NCBI RefSeq assembly: GCF_014695775.1
Contig: NZ_JACJOX010000047.1
Span: 1-49,805, forward strand
Length of the DNA stretch: 49,805 bases
Source of the DNA: Leptolyngbya sp. FACHB-60
Lineage (GTDB): Bacteria > Cyanobacteriota > Cyanobacteriia > Phormidesmidales > Phormidesmidaceae
Direction of reading: 5' to 3'
A program made the translations under genes and the position numbers. Below, in pieces: positions 43,267-49,805 of this stretch. Below the pieces are notes generated by a model. That model had not been told where the DNA came from. It made no database searches and was given only the letters and a program-made list of their open reading frames with translations. The stretch's first letter is position 1, and each line of letters starts with the position of its first letter.

Positions 43267-43695
43267 ATGACTCTATTTGCCAGCGACAATGTTCTAGTGC
43301 CCACAGACTTTTCTGAGCAATCTCACCAAGCGCTCACCCAGGCAATAGAGACTTTTGGTAGCACTACTAAAATTCATGTTGTTCATGTTTTGCCGCCGCT
43401 AGAGCCGACCCAGCCCGGTATGGTTTGGCAAACCGTCGATCAACAAACTCGCAGCGATCGCATCACCGCTCTTTTTCATGAAACCTTTCCGGGTGAGGCC
43501 TACCAGCAGATTAAATTTTCTGTCATCGCTGGCAACCCTAGCTCTGAAATTATTGATTACGCCGCTAGCCAAAACATCGATTTAATTGTTATCTCATCCC
43601 ATGGGCGCACTGGTCTATCTAGGTTTTTGCTGGGGTCGGTGGCTGAACGAGTGGTGCGATTTGCTCCCTGCCCAGTTTTGGTTTTGCGTCATTAA
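43267..43695 (+). CDS. Single-domain universal stress protein
   Basis: 142 residues from the ATG at 43267 (GAGG about 11 nt upstream, MTLFASDNVLVPTDFS is a native Usp start). One Usp domain: NVLVPTDFSEQSHQALTQAIE (strand 1 and helix 1), IHVVHVLPP, NPSSEIIDYAASQNIDLIVISSHG, then RTGLSRFLLGSVAERVVRFAPCPVLVL. The G-x2-G-x9-G-S ATP-binding motif is intact, so this one, unlike the tandem Usp at 25194, should bind ATP. Usp proteins act as stress-responsive dimers in the cytosol. A long AT-rich upstream region suggests regulated expression. Confidence 0.9.
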   Translation: MTLFASDNVLVPTDFSEQSHQALTQAIETFGSTTKIHVVHVLPPLEPTQPGMVWQTVDQQTRSDRITALFHETFPGEAYQQIKFSVIAGNPSSEIIDYAASQNIDLIVISSHGRTGLSRFLLGSVAERVVRFAPCPVLVLRH

Positions 43696-43848
43696 TGTAT
43701 GGGAATGCATAGGGCTGGCCCTGCCCCAAGCGACTGGGCTATTGTTTTTTTGAATAGATGGCATCGACGCTATCTTTTGCCGGCTAAAAACGGGCTTCCT
43801 AAGATTGAAACAGCGTTTAAAGGGCTAGCCCCAATCGAGGAAGTGACC

Positions 43849-44058
43849 ATGTTTTGGCTTTCTATCGCTCAGAGGTCTGAAGCCTTTGACCCCATCACGA
43901 CCAATCGTCGCCCCTGGGCTAAGGTAAAAAAGTTTTGGCAATTTTGCCGGTTCTATGGTGACTACCAGGCCACACCGCCTAGCCTGCGCCGACAGTTCAT
44001 TATTGATAGAGCACAGTCTCGTCACCCAGCCAAATCCTGTTCTACCCAGCTTCAATAG
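43849..44058 (+). CDS. Small hypothetical protein (uncertain)
   Basis: A 69-codon frame starting at an ATG at 43849 with GAGG 8 nt upstream. The product is basic and Arg/Gln-rich (FWLSIAQRSEAFDPITTNRRPWAKVKKFWQFCRFYGDY). The same frame is open back to 43699, giving a 119-residue alternative, but that start has no ribosome-binding site. No family is recognised. It lies between usp and the convergent symporter gene and could be chance. Confidence 0.3.
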   Translation: MFWLSIAQRSEAFDPITTNRRPWAKVKKFWQFCRFYGDYQATPPSLRRQFIIDRAQSRHPAKSCSTQLQ

Positions 44059-44097
44059 TGGGTTCAGATCAGCTCATCAACTTCGCCTGAACTGAGG

Positions 44098-45702
44098 TTA
44101 CGATCGCTCAGACGAGCTGACCGCCACTGGCTCATAGGCCCGCATTTCCCCAGAGGACAGCCGTTGCCAGTAATCTTTCAGGTCGCCCGCGATTTCATTG
44201 GAGAGGATGTAGCAACCGACCAGGTTGGGAAAGGCCATGCCCAGCAGCATCAGGTCGCTGAAGTCGATAATCACCCCCAGGCTGGTCAGGCAGCCAAGGA
44301 AAGTACACACTACATAGATAATTTTGAACACGATGGTGGTGCGATCGCCAAACAGGTAGGCCCAGGCCTGGATGCCATAGTAGCTCCAGGAAATGATGGT
44401 GGAAAAGGCAAACAGGCATACCGCAATACTCAGCACAATGGGAAACCAGTCAATCACCGTTGCAAAGGCGTTAGCGGTCATGGCGACGCCGCTGAGTTCG
44501 GTGCCGGTGTCTTGGTAGACGCCAGTCAACACAATGGTGATCGCCGTCATGTTGCAAATAATGATGGTGTCAATGAAGGGCTCTAGCAGCGCCACAATGC
44601 CCTCACGGATGTGCTCGTCGGTGCGGGCGGCGGCGTGAGCAATGGGGGCCGAACCCACCCCCGCCTCATTCGAGAACGAGCTGCGCCGAATGCCCTGCAC
44701 CATCACTCCGACAACACCGCCTACCGCAGCAGTAGGCGCAAAGGCCTCTCTCAAGATCGTGCCAATGGCGGCGGGCACCTGGCCAAGGTTGGCTCCGATC
44801 ACAAATAGGCAGGCGATCGCATAGATTGCCGCCATGGCGGGCACCAGCTTCTCGGCCACCGCCCCAATGCGGCGAATGCCGCCGATAATCACAAACCCGG
44901 CCAATGCGGCGAGAATTAACCCAAATAGCCAGGCGGGCAGCCCCGGAATTAGGCTCGAAATGGCGGCGTAGGCCTGGTTGGACTGAAACATATTCGCCCC
45001 ACCTAGGCTAGCGCCCAGGCACAGCAGGCTAAACAGCACTGCCAGCCCCTGCCCCAGGGGCCGCATGCCCTTGGGCGTCAACCCTCGGGTCAGGTAGTAC
45101 ATTGGCCCACCCAGCACCGTGCCGTCGTTTTCAATCCGGCGATACTTCACCGCCAGCGAGCACTCGACAAACTTGGTCACCATGCCGCAAAATCCGGCCA
45201 GAGTGAGCCACACCATGGCCCCAGGGCCGCCGAGCTGAATGGCGATCGCCACCCCTGCAATATTCCCCAGCCCCACCGTGCCTGACACTGCCGTCGCCAG
45301 CGCTTGAAAGTGGGATACCTCCCCCTCATCGTGGGGGTCATCGTACTTGCCCCGCACCACCTCAACGGCGTGCTTAAAGCCCCGCACATTGATAAACCCC
45401 AGGCGTAGGGTAAAAAACAGCGCCGCCACAAACAGCCACAGCACAATAAACGGAAACCCGTTTTCTCCCCCAATGGGGAAAAAGAGCACCAGCGCCATGA
45501 CATCAACGATGGGCGCAAAGAGGGCATCGACCCCAGTGGCCCCGCCGTCTTGAGCCCAGACGGGTTCTGCGACCACGCCCAGCAGAACGATCGCTAGCCC
45601 AGCTATTCCCCAGTGGTGGCGCTGGTTGATGGCGCGCCAGGCCTTGGCCATCAGGGTCACAACGGGCGGCGGGACAGGTTGCTTTCGCTGGGTGAGGCTC
45701 AT
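44098..45702 (-). CDS. AGCS-family amino acid:cation (Na+) symporter
   Basis: 534 residues, a plasma-membrane transporter of the alanine/glycine:cation symporter family with about ten or more hydrophobic helices. Family marks are FFTLRLGFINVRGFKHAVEVVRGKYDD, FQALATAVSGTVGLGNIAGVAIAI (binding region), FVECSLAVKYR, RRSSFSNEAGVGSAPIAHAAA and FSTIISWSYYGIQAWAYLFG. The N-terminal 30 residues are an extra hydrophilic extension, then a helix ending at VWAQDGG that could be a cleaved signal. It imports Ala, Gly or similar with Na+. Start ATG at 45702. It is divergent from htpG. Confidence 0.92.
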   Translation of the reverse strand: MSLTQRKQPVPPPVVTLMAKAWRAINQRHHWGIAGLAIVLLGVVAEPVWAQDGGATGVDALFAPIVDVMALVLFFPIGGENGFPFIVLWLFVAALFFTLRLGFINVRGFKHAVEVVRGKYDDPHDEGEVSHFQALATAVSGTVGLGNIAGVAIAIQLGGPGAMVWLTLAGFCGMVTKFVECSLAVKYRRIENDGTVLGGPMYYLTRGLTPKGMRPLGQGLAVLFSLLCLGASLGGANMFQSNQAYAAISSLIPGLPAWLFGLILAALAGFVIIGGIRRIGAVAEKLVPAMAAIYAIACLFVIGANLGQVPAAIGTILREAFAPTAAVGGVVGVMVQGIRRSSFSNEAGVGSAPIAHAAARTDEHIREGIVALLEPFIDTIIICNMTAITIVLTGVYQDTGTELSGVAMTANAFATVIDWFPIVLSIAVCLFAFSTIISWSYYGIQAWAYLFGDRTTIVFKIIYVVCTFLGCLTSLGVIIDFSDLMLLGMAFPNLVGCYILSNEIAGDLKDYWQRLSSGEMRAYEPVAVSSSERS

Positions 45703-45969
45703 AGATATTGTTTAATTGAGGTCTGAGCTGCCAACGCTCCACGCCGAGAGAGGGCTGCGCGAACGGCACAAATCAATACATAAAATTCTTACTTTGCTTA
45801 GGTACAGATAGCAATTTTTTTAGGCTGTAACTGTTACTTCAGGCACGCTCTGGCCGGCTGAGTAGGGTCAACCGAACCTCTCAGTACAGAAATCGCCGCT
45901 TGTGAAATTCGTCGTCTCGGTCAAAAATTGCCCTTAAGTAACCCATAGTTGAACCACCACCGAACCGCC

Positions 45970-47949
45970 ATGACGACGATTCTGGAACAGGGTAATATCT
46001 CGATTCATACCGAGAATATTTTTCCGATCATCAAAAAAGCGCTCTACTCAGAGCACGAGATCTTTCTGCGCGAGCTAGTCTCTAACGCTGTCGATGCCAT
46101 CAAAAAGCTCTCCATGGTGGCGCGATCGGGCGAATACTCCGGCGACATCAGCGCCCCCGAGATCGAGATCAAATTCGATAAAGACAAAAAGACCCTCAGC
46201 ATCGCCGACACCGGCATCGGCATGACCGCTGAGGAGATCAAGAAGTACATCAACCAGGTGGCCTTCTCCAGCGCCGAAGAGTTTATCACCAAGTACAAAG
46301 ACAGCGCCGCCGCCGACCCGATCATCGGTCACTTTGGCCTGGGCTTTTACTCTTCGTTCATGGTGGCCTCCACGGTCGAGATCGACACCCTCTCCTACAG
46401 AGAGGGAGCCGAAGCCGTGCACTGGAGCTGCGACGGCTCGACCCAATTTGAGCTGAGCGCCTTGGAGCGCACCACCGTCGGCACCACCATCACCCTCACC
46501 CTGATGGAGGGCGAAGAGGAATATCTAGAGCCCGCCCGCATTCGGCAGTTGATTAAGACCTACTGCGACTTCATGCCGGTGCCGATCAAGATCGAGGGCG
46601 AGGTCGCCAACAAGCACGAAGCCCCCTGGAAGCAGTCGCCCAGCAGCCTCACTGACGAAGACTACCTGGAGTTTTACCGCTACCTTTATCCCTTCCAAGA
46701 AGACCCCCTGTTGTGGATTCACCTCAACACTGACTACCCCTTTGTGGTCAACGGCATTCTCTACTTTCCCAAGCTCAAGCCCGATATCGACATCACCAAG
46801 AGCAGCATTAAGCTCTACTGCAACCAGGTTTTCGTCACCGACAACTGCGAGGAAGTGGTGCCCCGCTTCCTGCTGCCCCTGCGCGGCGTTATCGACAGCA
46901 CCGACATTCCGCTGAACGTGAGTCGGAGCTTCTTGCAGGGCGATCGCACCGTCCGTCGCATCGCCGACTACATTGCCAAAAAAGTCGGTGACAGTCTCAA
47001 AGCGCTGTATCGCGACGACCCCGCCAAATACATCGCCAGCTGGCAAGACCTGGGCAACTTCGTCAAGTTTGGCTCCCTCAACGACGACAAGTTCAAGGAG
47101 CAGGTCAAAGACATCCTGATCTTCCGCACCACGGCGAAGCTGGGGGAAGCTGAAGAAGTCCCCAAAGTCGAAGTGCAAACCGACGAGGGCGATGCCTGGT
47201 CGGAAGTCGCTGACGCGGCCAAGCCCGCCACCGATGCCAAGGGCAACTTCTACACCACCCTAAGTGAGTACCTGGAGCGCAACAAAGACAAGCACGAAAA
47301 CCGCGTCTTTTACGCCACCGACGAGGTTTCCCAGGCCACCTATATCCAGCTATTTAAGAGCCAGAACCTGGAACTGCTGTTCATGGATTCGTTCATCGAC
47401 ACGCACTTTATTCCTACCCTGGAGCGGGAGTACTCCGATGTGAAATTTGTGCGGGTGGATGCGGATCTGGACGACACCCTGCTCGACAAAGAGAAGCAGA
47501 GCGAAATTGTTGACCCGGCCACCAACAAAACCCGCGATGACGAAGTCAAGGAGATGTTTGAGCAGGCGATCAACCGCCCGCGCGTGAACGTCAAGCCCCA
47601 GGCGCTGAAAGGCGAAGGCGCACCCCCGGCCATGGTGCTGCTGCCCGAAGAAGCCCGCCGCATGCAGGAAACCATGGCGATGATTCAGCAGCAGGAGATG
47701 CAGTTCCCTGACGACCACGTGCTGATGGTGAACACGGGGCACCCGCTGATTCAAAACCTGCTGGGGCTGAGCCAGAGCACGATTATTGGTGCCGACGGTG
47801 GCAGCTCGCCCGCTGGTGACCTGGCGAAGATGATCTGCAACCAGGTCTACGACACGGCGCTGATGGCTCAAAAGGGCTTTGATGCCGATGGCATGAAGAC
47901 CTTTGTGGAGCGATCGAACACCCTGCTAACGAAGCTCACCGAGCGATAG
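45970..47949 (+). CDS. htpG: Molecular chaperone HtpG (Hsp90)
   Basis: 659 residues from the ATG at 45970; a TTG at 45949 adds seven unlikely residues. The GHKL ATPase N-domain (about 1-220) has IFLRELVSNAVDAIKKL, DTGIGMT, and IGHFGLGFYSSFMVA. The middle domain (about 230-490) has YLYPFQEDPLLWIHLN, the catalytic-loop Arg in NVSRSFLQGD, and VTDNCEEVVPRFLLPLRG. The C-domain mediates dimerisation. In cyanobacteria HtpG protects against heat, high light and oxidative stress and interacts with phycobilisome linker proteins. No CIRCE element is seen upstream. A strong terminator follows. Confidence 0.97.
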   Translation: MTTILEQGNISIHTENIFPIIKKALYSEHEIFLRELVSNAVDAIKKLSMVARSGEYSGDISAPEIEIKFDKDKKTLSIADTGIGMTAEEIKKYINQVAFSSAEEFITKYKDSAAADPIIGHFGLGFYSSFMVASTVEIDTLSYREGAEAVHWSCDGSTQFELSALERTTVGTTITLTLMEGEEEYLEPARIRQLIKTYCDFMPVPIKIEGEVANKHEAPWKQSPSSLTDEDYLEFYRYLYPFQEDPLLWIHLNTDYPFVVNGILYFPKLKPDIDITKSSIKLYCNQVFVTDNCEEVVPRFLLPLRGVIDSTDIPLNVSRSFLQGDRTVRRIADYIAKKVGDSLKALYRDDPAKYIASWQDLGNFVKFGSLNDDKFKEQVKDILIFRTTAKLGEAEEVPKVEVQTDEGDAWSEVADAAKPATDAKGNFYTTLSEYLERNKDKHENRVFYATDEVSQATYIQLFKSQNLELLFMDSFIDTHFIPTLEREYSDVKFVRVDADLDDTLLDKEKQSEIVDPATNKTRDDEVKEMFEQAINRPRVNVKPQALKGEGAPPAMVLLPEEARRMQETMAMIQQQEMQFPDDHVLMVNTGHPLIQNLLGLSQSTIIGADGGSSPAGDLAKMICNQVYDTALMAQKGFDADGMKTFVERSNTLLTKLTER

Positions 47950-47975
47950 AGCAAGAAGAGAGTTAGTCTGTATGA

Positions 47976-48015
47976 AGAACCCCGGATTTTGAAGATCCGG
48001 GGTTCTTTGCCTTTT
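47976..48015 (+). terminator. Rho-independent terminator of htpG
   Basis: A 12-bp perfect stem AGAACCCCGGAT (47976-47987) / ATCCGGGGTTCT (47995-48006), loop TTTGAAG, then TTGCCTTTT. It lies 26 bp after the htpG stop codon. Confidence 0.93.
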
Positions 48016-48031
48016 AAGAACTAGGGCATCC

Positions 48032-48361
48032 ATGAGTCAGGGGCAGTGGGAGCTTCAGAAATACGTGACACCAGAAGGAGCTTGTCCCTTTGATGTTTGG
48101 TTCGCCAATCTCGATGCTCAAACCCAGGCCAGAATTGATGCTCGGCTTGACCGGGTGAGTTTAGGAAACTTTGGCGATCGCAAAAGCATTGGCGAAGGAG
48201 TTTACAAGCTACGGTTCTTTTTTGGTCCAGGCTATCGGGTTTACTATGGTTTAGTAGGTAGGCGAGTTGTGCTGTTGCTGGTTGGTGGTGATAAGAAAGG
48301 TCAGAATAAAGATATTCAAACAGCGCAACGGCTCTGGGCAGCGTATCAGGATGAACAGTAG
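48032..48361 (+). CDS. RelE/ParE-superfamily (HigB-like) toxin
   Basis: 109 residues of the addiction-module killer (Gp49-like, PF05973) group: PFDVWFANLDAQTQARIDARLDRVSLGNFGDRKSIGEGVYKLRFFFGPGYRVYYGL, then VVLLLVGGDKKGQNKDIQTAQRLWAAY. Such toxins cleave mRNA at the ribosome and are blocked by the partner antitoxin. It begins about 80 bp after htpG, behind htpG's terminator. The toxin-first order is the higBA arrangement. The catalytic residues of the family (basic residues around the FFGPGYRVYY strand) look intact. Confidence 0.88.
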   Translation: MSQGQWELQKYVTPEGACPFDVWFANLDAQTQARIDARLDRVSLGNFGDRKSIGEGVYKLRFFFGPGYRVYYGLVGRRVVLLLVGGDKKGQNKDIQTAQRLWAAYQDEQ

Positions 48362-48373
48362 GAGGGTTGAGCT

Positions 48374-48667
48374 ATGCCAGTGAAAGATTATCGAACTGAC
48401 TTGCTGGTGAGGTTAGCTAACCCAGACTATGCGGCTCTGTACCTCAAGACGGCTTTAGACGAGACGCTGAAGGATGGCGACAGGGAGGCTTTCGTGCTGG
48501 CCCTAAGAAATGTGGTTGAAGCTAGGCAGGTCGCGCAAGAGAGCAGCGCTGATGCTCCTCAGAAGTCTTTGCAACGGGTCTTGGCGGAGGGAGAAAACCC
48601 AACTCTTGAAACCTTTGTGGCGGTGCTCAGTGCTGTAGGGCTGACTATTGACTTTAAGCCCGCTTGA
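48374..48667 (+). CDS. HigA-like HTH antitoxin of the adjacent toxin
   Basis: 97 residues. The N-terminus (DYRTDLLVRLANPDYAALYLKTALDETL..GDREAFVLALRNVVEAR) is diagnostic of the antidote proteins paired with Gp49-type toxins. The C-terminal half (SLQRVLAEGENPTLETFVAVLSAVGLTIDFKPA) is the helix-turn-helix end that binds the operon promoter and represses it. The start ATG at 48374 follows AGGAGGG by 7 nt and lies 12 bp after the toxin stop, so the two are co-translated. Confidence 0.88.
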   Translation: MPVKDYRTDLLVRLANPDYAALYLKTALDETLKDGDREAFVLALRNVVEARQVAQESSADAPQKSLQRVLAEGENPTLETFVAVLSAVGLTIDFKPA

Positions 48668-48676
48668 GCACGTTAT

Positions 48677-48723
48677 GAGTAGAGAGATGGGGGGAAGAAC
48701 GAGTAAAGAGATGGGGGAAGAAC
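48677..48723. repeat. Imperfect 24-bp direct repeat, two units
   Basis: 48677-48700 and 48701-48723 are the same purine-rich unit (gagtaRagagatgggggg-aagaac), differing at one base and one G in a G-run. It lies directly after the antitoxin gene. It is probably a slippage product. Confidence 0.8.
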
Positions 48724-48807
48724 AGCAATTGCTTTAACGGGGCAACATAGTAATTAGCTATGGCTTAGCTTCACTTTGAGTAAGCCAAGCTGGTGAGTTG
48801 GCTAATA

Positions 48808-48996
48808 TCAGCCCAACAGATTATATCGGGAAATGAGTCGCAAACAGCCTTGTTTTTGGCTAATTAAGAATTGAGTTTGTTGCTCTTTAATAGCATCCAA
48901 AGTCAGTTTTTTATATTCTGCGCCTTCAATTAACCTAATGTCATTCCTTCCATCAATGCTAGGGCCATACTTGCAAGAGATTGTGCCCGTTGGGAT
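48808..48996 (-). pseudogene. Startless gene remnant
   Basis: On the minus strand a 62-codon open frame runs from just after a TAA (48999-48997) to a TGA at 48810-48808. It contains no ATG or GTG, and the only TTG codons are internal. The product (ISCKYGPSIDGRNDIRLIEG, then KKLTLDAIKEQQTQFLISQ and CLRLISRYNLLG) has the amino-acid balance and helix pattern of a real protein end. AT-rich codon use sets it apart from the core genome. Family unknown. Chance openness cannot be excluded. Confidence 0.35.
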
Positions 48997-49037
48997 TTAC
49001 TTCGCTATGATAGATATCTTGGCGAAGTATTTTTTGG

Positions 49038-49496
49038 ATGACTAGTAGAAATTGGCAAACTGTAAATGGCCTTGTAGAGCATGGCCATCAAGTAGCTTCC
49101 GGTTCTGCTGCGGATAGTCCCTATCCGAGTGGGACAATCGAAATGCAAACACCGTTCTTTGGAGCTTTAGGGTTAGATCTAACAGAATACTTTAAAGGAA
49201 CCCTCAATATTTCCATTAGCCCACACACCTTTCAACTCACCAATCCTGAACTCACCTTTCGGCAGGTCGAGTGGACCGATCGCCATCCTCCCGAAGACTT
49301 TTCCTTTTCTCGCTGTCGAGTCTTGTTTCAAGCCTCAACTTATAATTGCTGGATATATTATCCCCACCCAGAAACCAAAAAACGAAACTTTCAAAACCCA
49401 TCTATCCTCGAAATAATTGCCCCGCCAATACCAAATATCCAGTATGGTGACAAGGTCGAGATCGAGTACAACTCGTTAGAAGTTTCTGTAGATTAG
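49038..49496 (+). CDS. Hypothetical protein with faint riboflavin-kinase-like features
   Basis: 152 residues from the ATG at 49038 (weak ribosome-binding site). The order of short motifs recalls archaeal CTP-dependent riboflavin kinases (cradle-loop barrel): NGLVEHGHQVASG (a G-x-V-x-x-G..G start), a SPYPSGTIEMQ loop, then FKGTLNISISP (compare PGTLNV), and a C-terminal LEIIAPPIPNIQYGDKVEIEY (compare VEVIAP...L.DGD.VEIE). The middle segment WTDRHPPEDFSFSRCRV and WIYYPHPETKK is different. Function is inferred only by this pattern; a non-enzymatic relative is just as likely. AT-rich codon use suggests transfer. Confidence 0.5.
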   Translation: MTSRNWQTVNGLVEHGHQVASGSAADSPYPSGTIEMQTPFFGALGLDLTEYFKGTLNISISPHTFQLTNPELTFRQVEWTDRHPPEDFSFSRCRVLFQASTYNCWIYYPHPETKKRNFQNPSILEIIAPPIPNIQYGDKVEIEYNSLEVSVD

Positions 49497-49703
49497 ACTT
49501 TGTGAAATGAAAAGCTTACTAAAACAAAATCTTAAGCTGATTTGAGCTTGTCAACTTAATGAATATCTTTTAGTTGCTAAGACATTAAGAGTAACGATAT
49601 CCAGGTGAGTTACAGCTTTCATTACAACAGTCGTTGACTCACTAATTATGTATGCCATTATTTCGCCATCGCAGTTCCCGTAGCGATAGCTTATACCAAT
49701 TCT

Positions 49704-49805
49704 TTAAATTCCAGCTACACATAGGGCATCAATAAGCCAACCCCACTGAGTCAAAGAACGAACCTGGGTGGGCGATAACCGATTCAGCCAATGGCTAATC
49801 GCCTG
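49704..49805 (-). CDS. Unidentified protein C-terminus (runs off right edge)
   Basis: The minus strand is open from the window edge to a TAA at 49706-49704, giving 33 residues that end in RLSPTQVRSLTQWGWLIDAL and CVAGI. The other two minus frames are closed within 25 bases. The Trp/Leu-rich end resembles no family I can name. Too short for more. Confidence 0.35.
   Translation of the reverse strand, partial: QAISHWLNRLSPTQVRSLTQWGWLIDALCVAGI

Larger units (their letters stand above)
48668..49037. other. AT-rich spacer with a direct repeat and a gene remnant
   Basis: 370 bp of clearly lower GC than the core. It holds the 24/23-bp direct repeat at 48677-48723 and the open but startless minus-strand frame at 48808-48996, both listed separately. 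Otherwise nothing was recognised. Confidence 0.6.

Noticed and set aside
43699..44058. 119-residue form of the small hypothetical after usp
   Set aside because: The start at 43699 is 3 bp from the usp stop and has no ribosome-binding site; the shorter start at 43849 is better placed, though still weak.
45703..45969. CIRCE/HrcA element upstream of htpG
   Set aside because: No TTAGCACTC-N9-GAGTGCTAA or similar repeat is present.

Overview
The window is chromosomal DNA of a cyanobacterium, probably a filamentous Leptolyngbya/Nodosilinea-type lineage. The evidence is PsbZ, ChlP (geranylgeranyl reductase) and NblA (phycobilisome degradation), a Ycf29/Rre1-type response regulator, several gene families restricted to cyanobacteria, and the HIP1 octamer GCGATCGC scattered through nearly every gene. 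The core is moderately GC-rich. The two ends (about 1-700 and 48,700-49,805) are visibly more AT-rich and carry gene fragments, so they look accessory.

Layout. 1-2,600 is a decayed region: the 5' end of an IS5-type transposase running off the left edge, a TPR gene probably missing its front, a small membrane protein, a pseudogene with one in-frame TAG, a vestigial copy of the TPR gene's 3' end, and a 21-bp tandem repeat. 2,600-10,300 holds an AllA-like protein, a DUF1636 protein, two small unknowns, Xaa-Pro aminopeptidase, two response regulators, a lipoprotein, a periplasmic amidase and a YbjN/CesT-like protein. 10,675-14,905 holds an MpgP-type HAD phosphatase, a membrane GT2 glycosyltransferase and a CHASE4 adenylate cyclase. 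A tRNA-Gly(GCC) and the psbZ-ribH pair follow.

16,305-23,880 is a co-directional run: a DHH-CBS-tRNA nucleotidyltransferase fusion, a pseudokinase with a proline-rich tail, a DUF6825-like protein, an ABC1/UbiB-type kinase and a PP2C phosphatase. nblA, a tandem-domain universal stress protein and a complete Hanks-type Ser/Thr kinase come next. This stretch is rich in protein-phosphorylation genes and is the best candidate for an undescribed signalling module.

28,000-36,600 is mainly housekeeping: anmK with a KtrA-like K+-channel subunit, guaB3, chlP, def and dnaA. 36,677-45,702 holds a YdeI/OmdA-like protein, a hybrid histidine kinase whose 3' end overlaps a REC-PAS-GGDEF-EAL gene, a small universal stress protein and an AGCS amino-acid:cation symporter. 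45,970-48,667 holds htpG and a RelE/HigB-HigA type toxin-antitoxin pair. The right end has a gene remnant without a start codon, a protein with a faint resemblance to CTP-dependent riboflavin kinases, and an unidentified C-terminus running off the edge.

Recurring themes are light, nutrient and stress acclimation (NblA, Usp, Ycf29-like regulator, PP2C, kinases) and second messengers (cAMP, c-di-GMP). No CRISPR array, rRNA, complete insertion sequence or DnaA-box cluster was seen. All functions are assigned by reading motifs; no database search was run.
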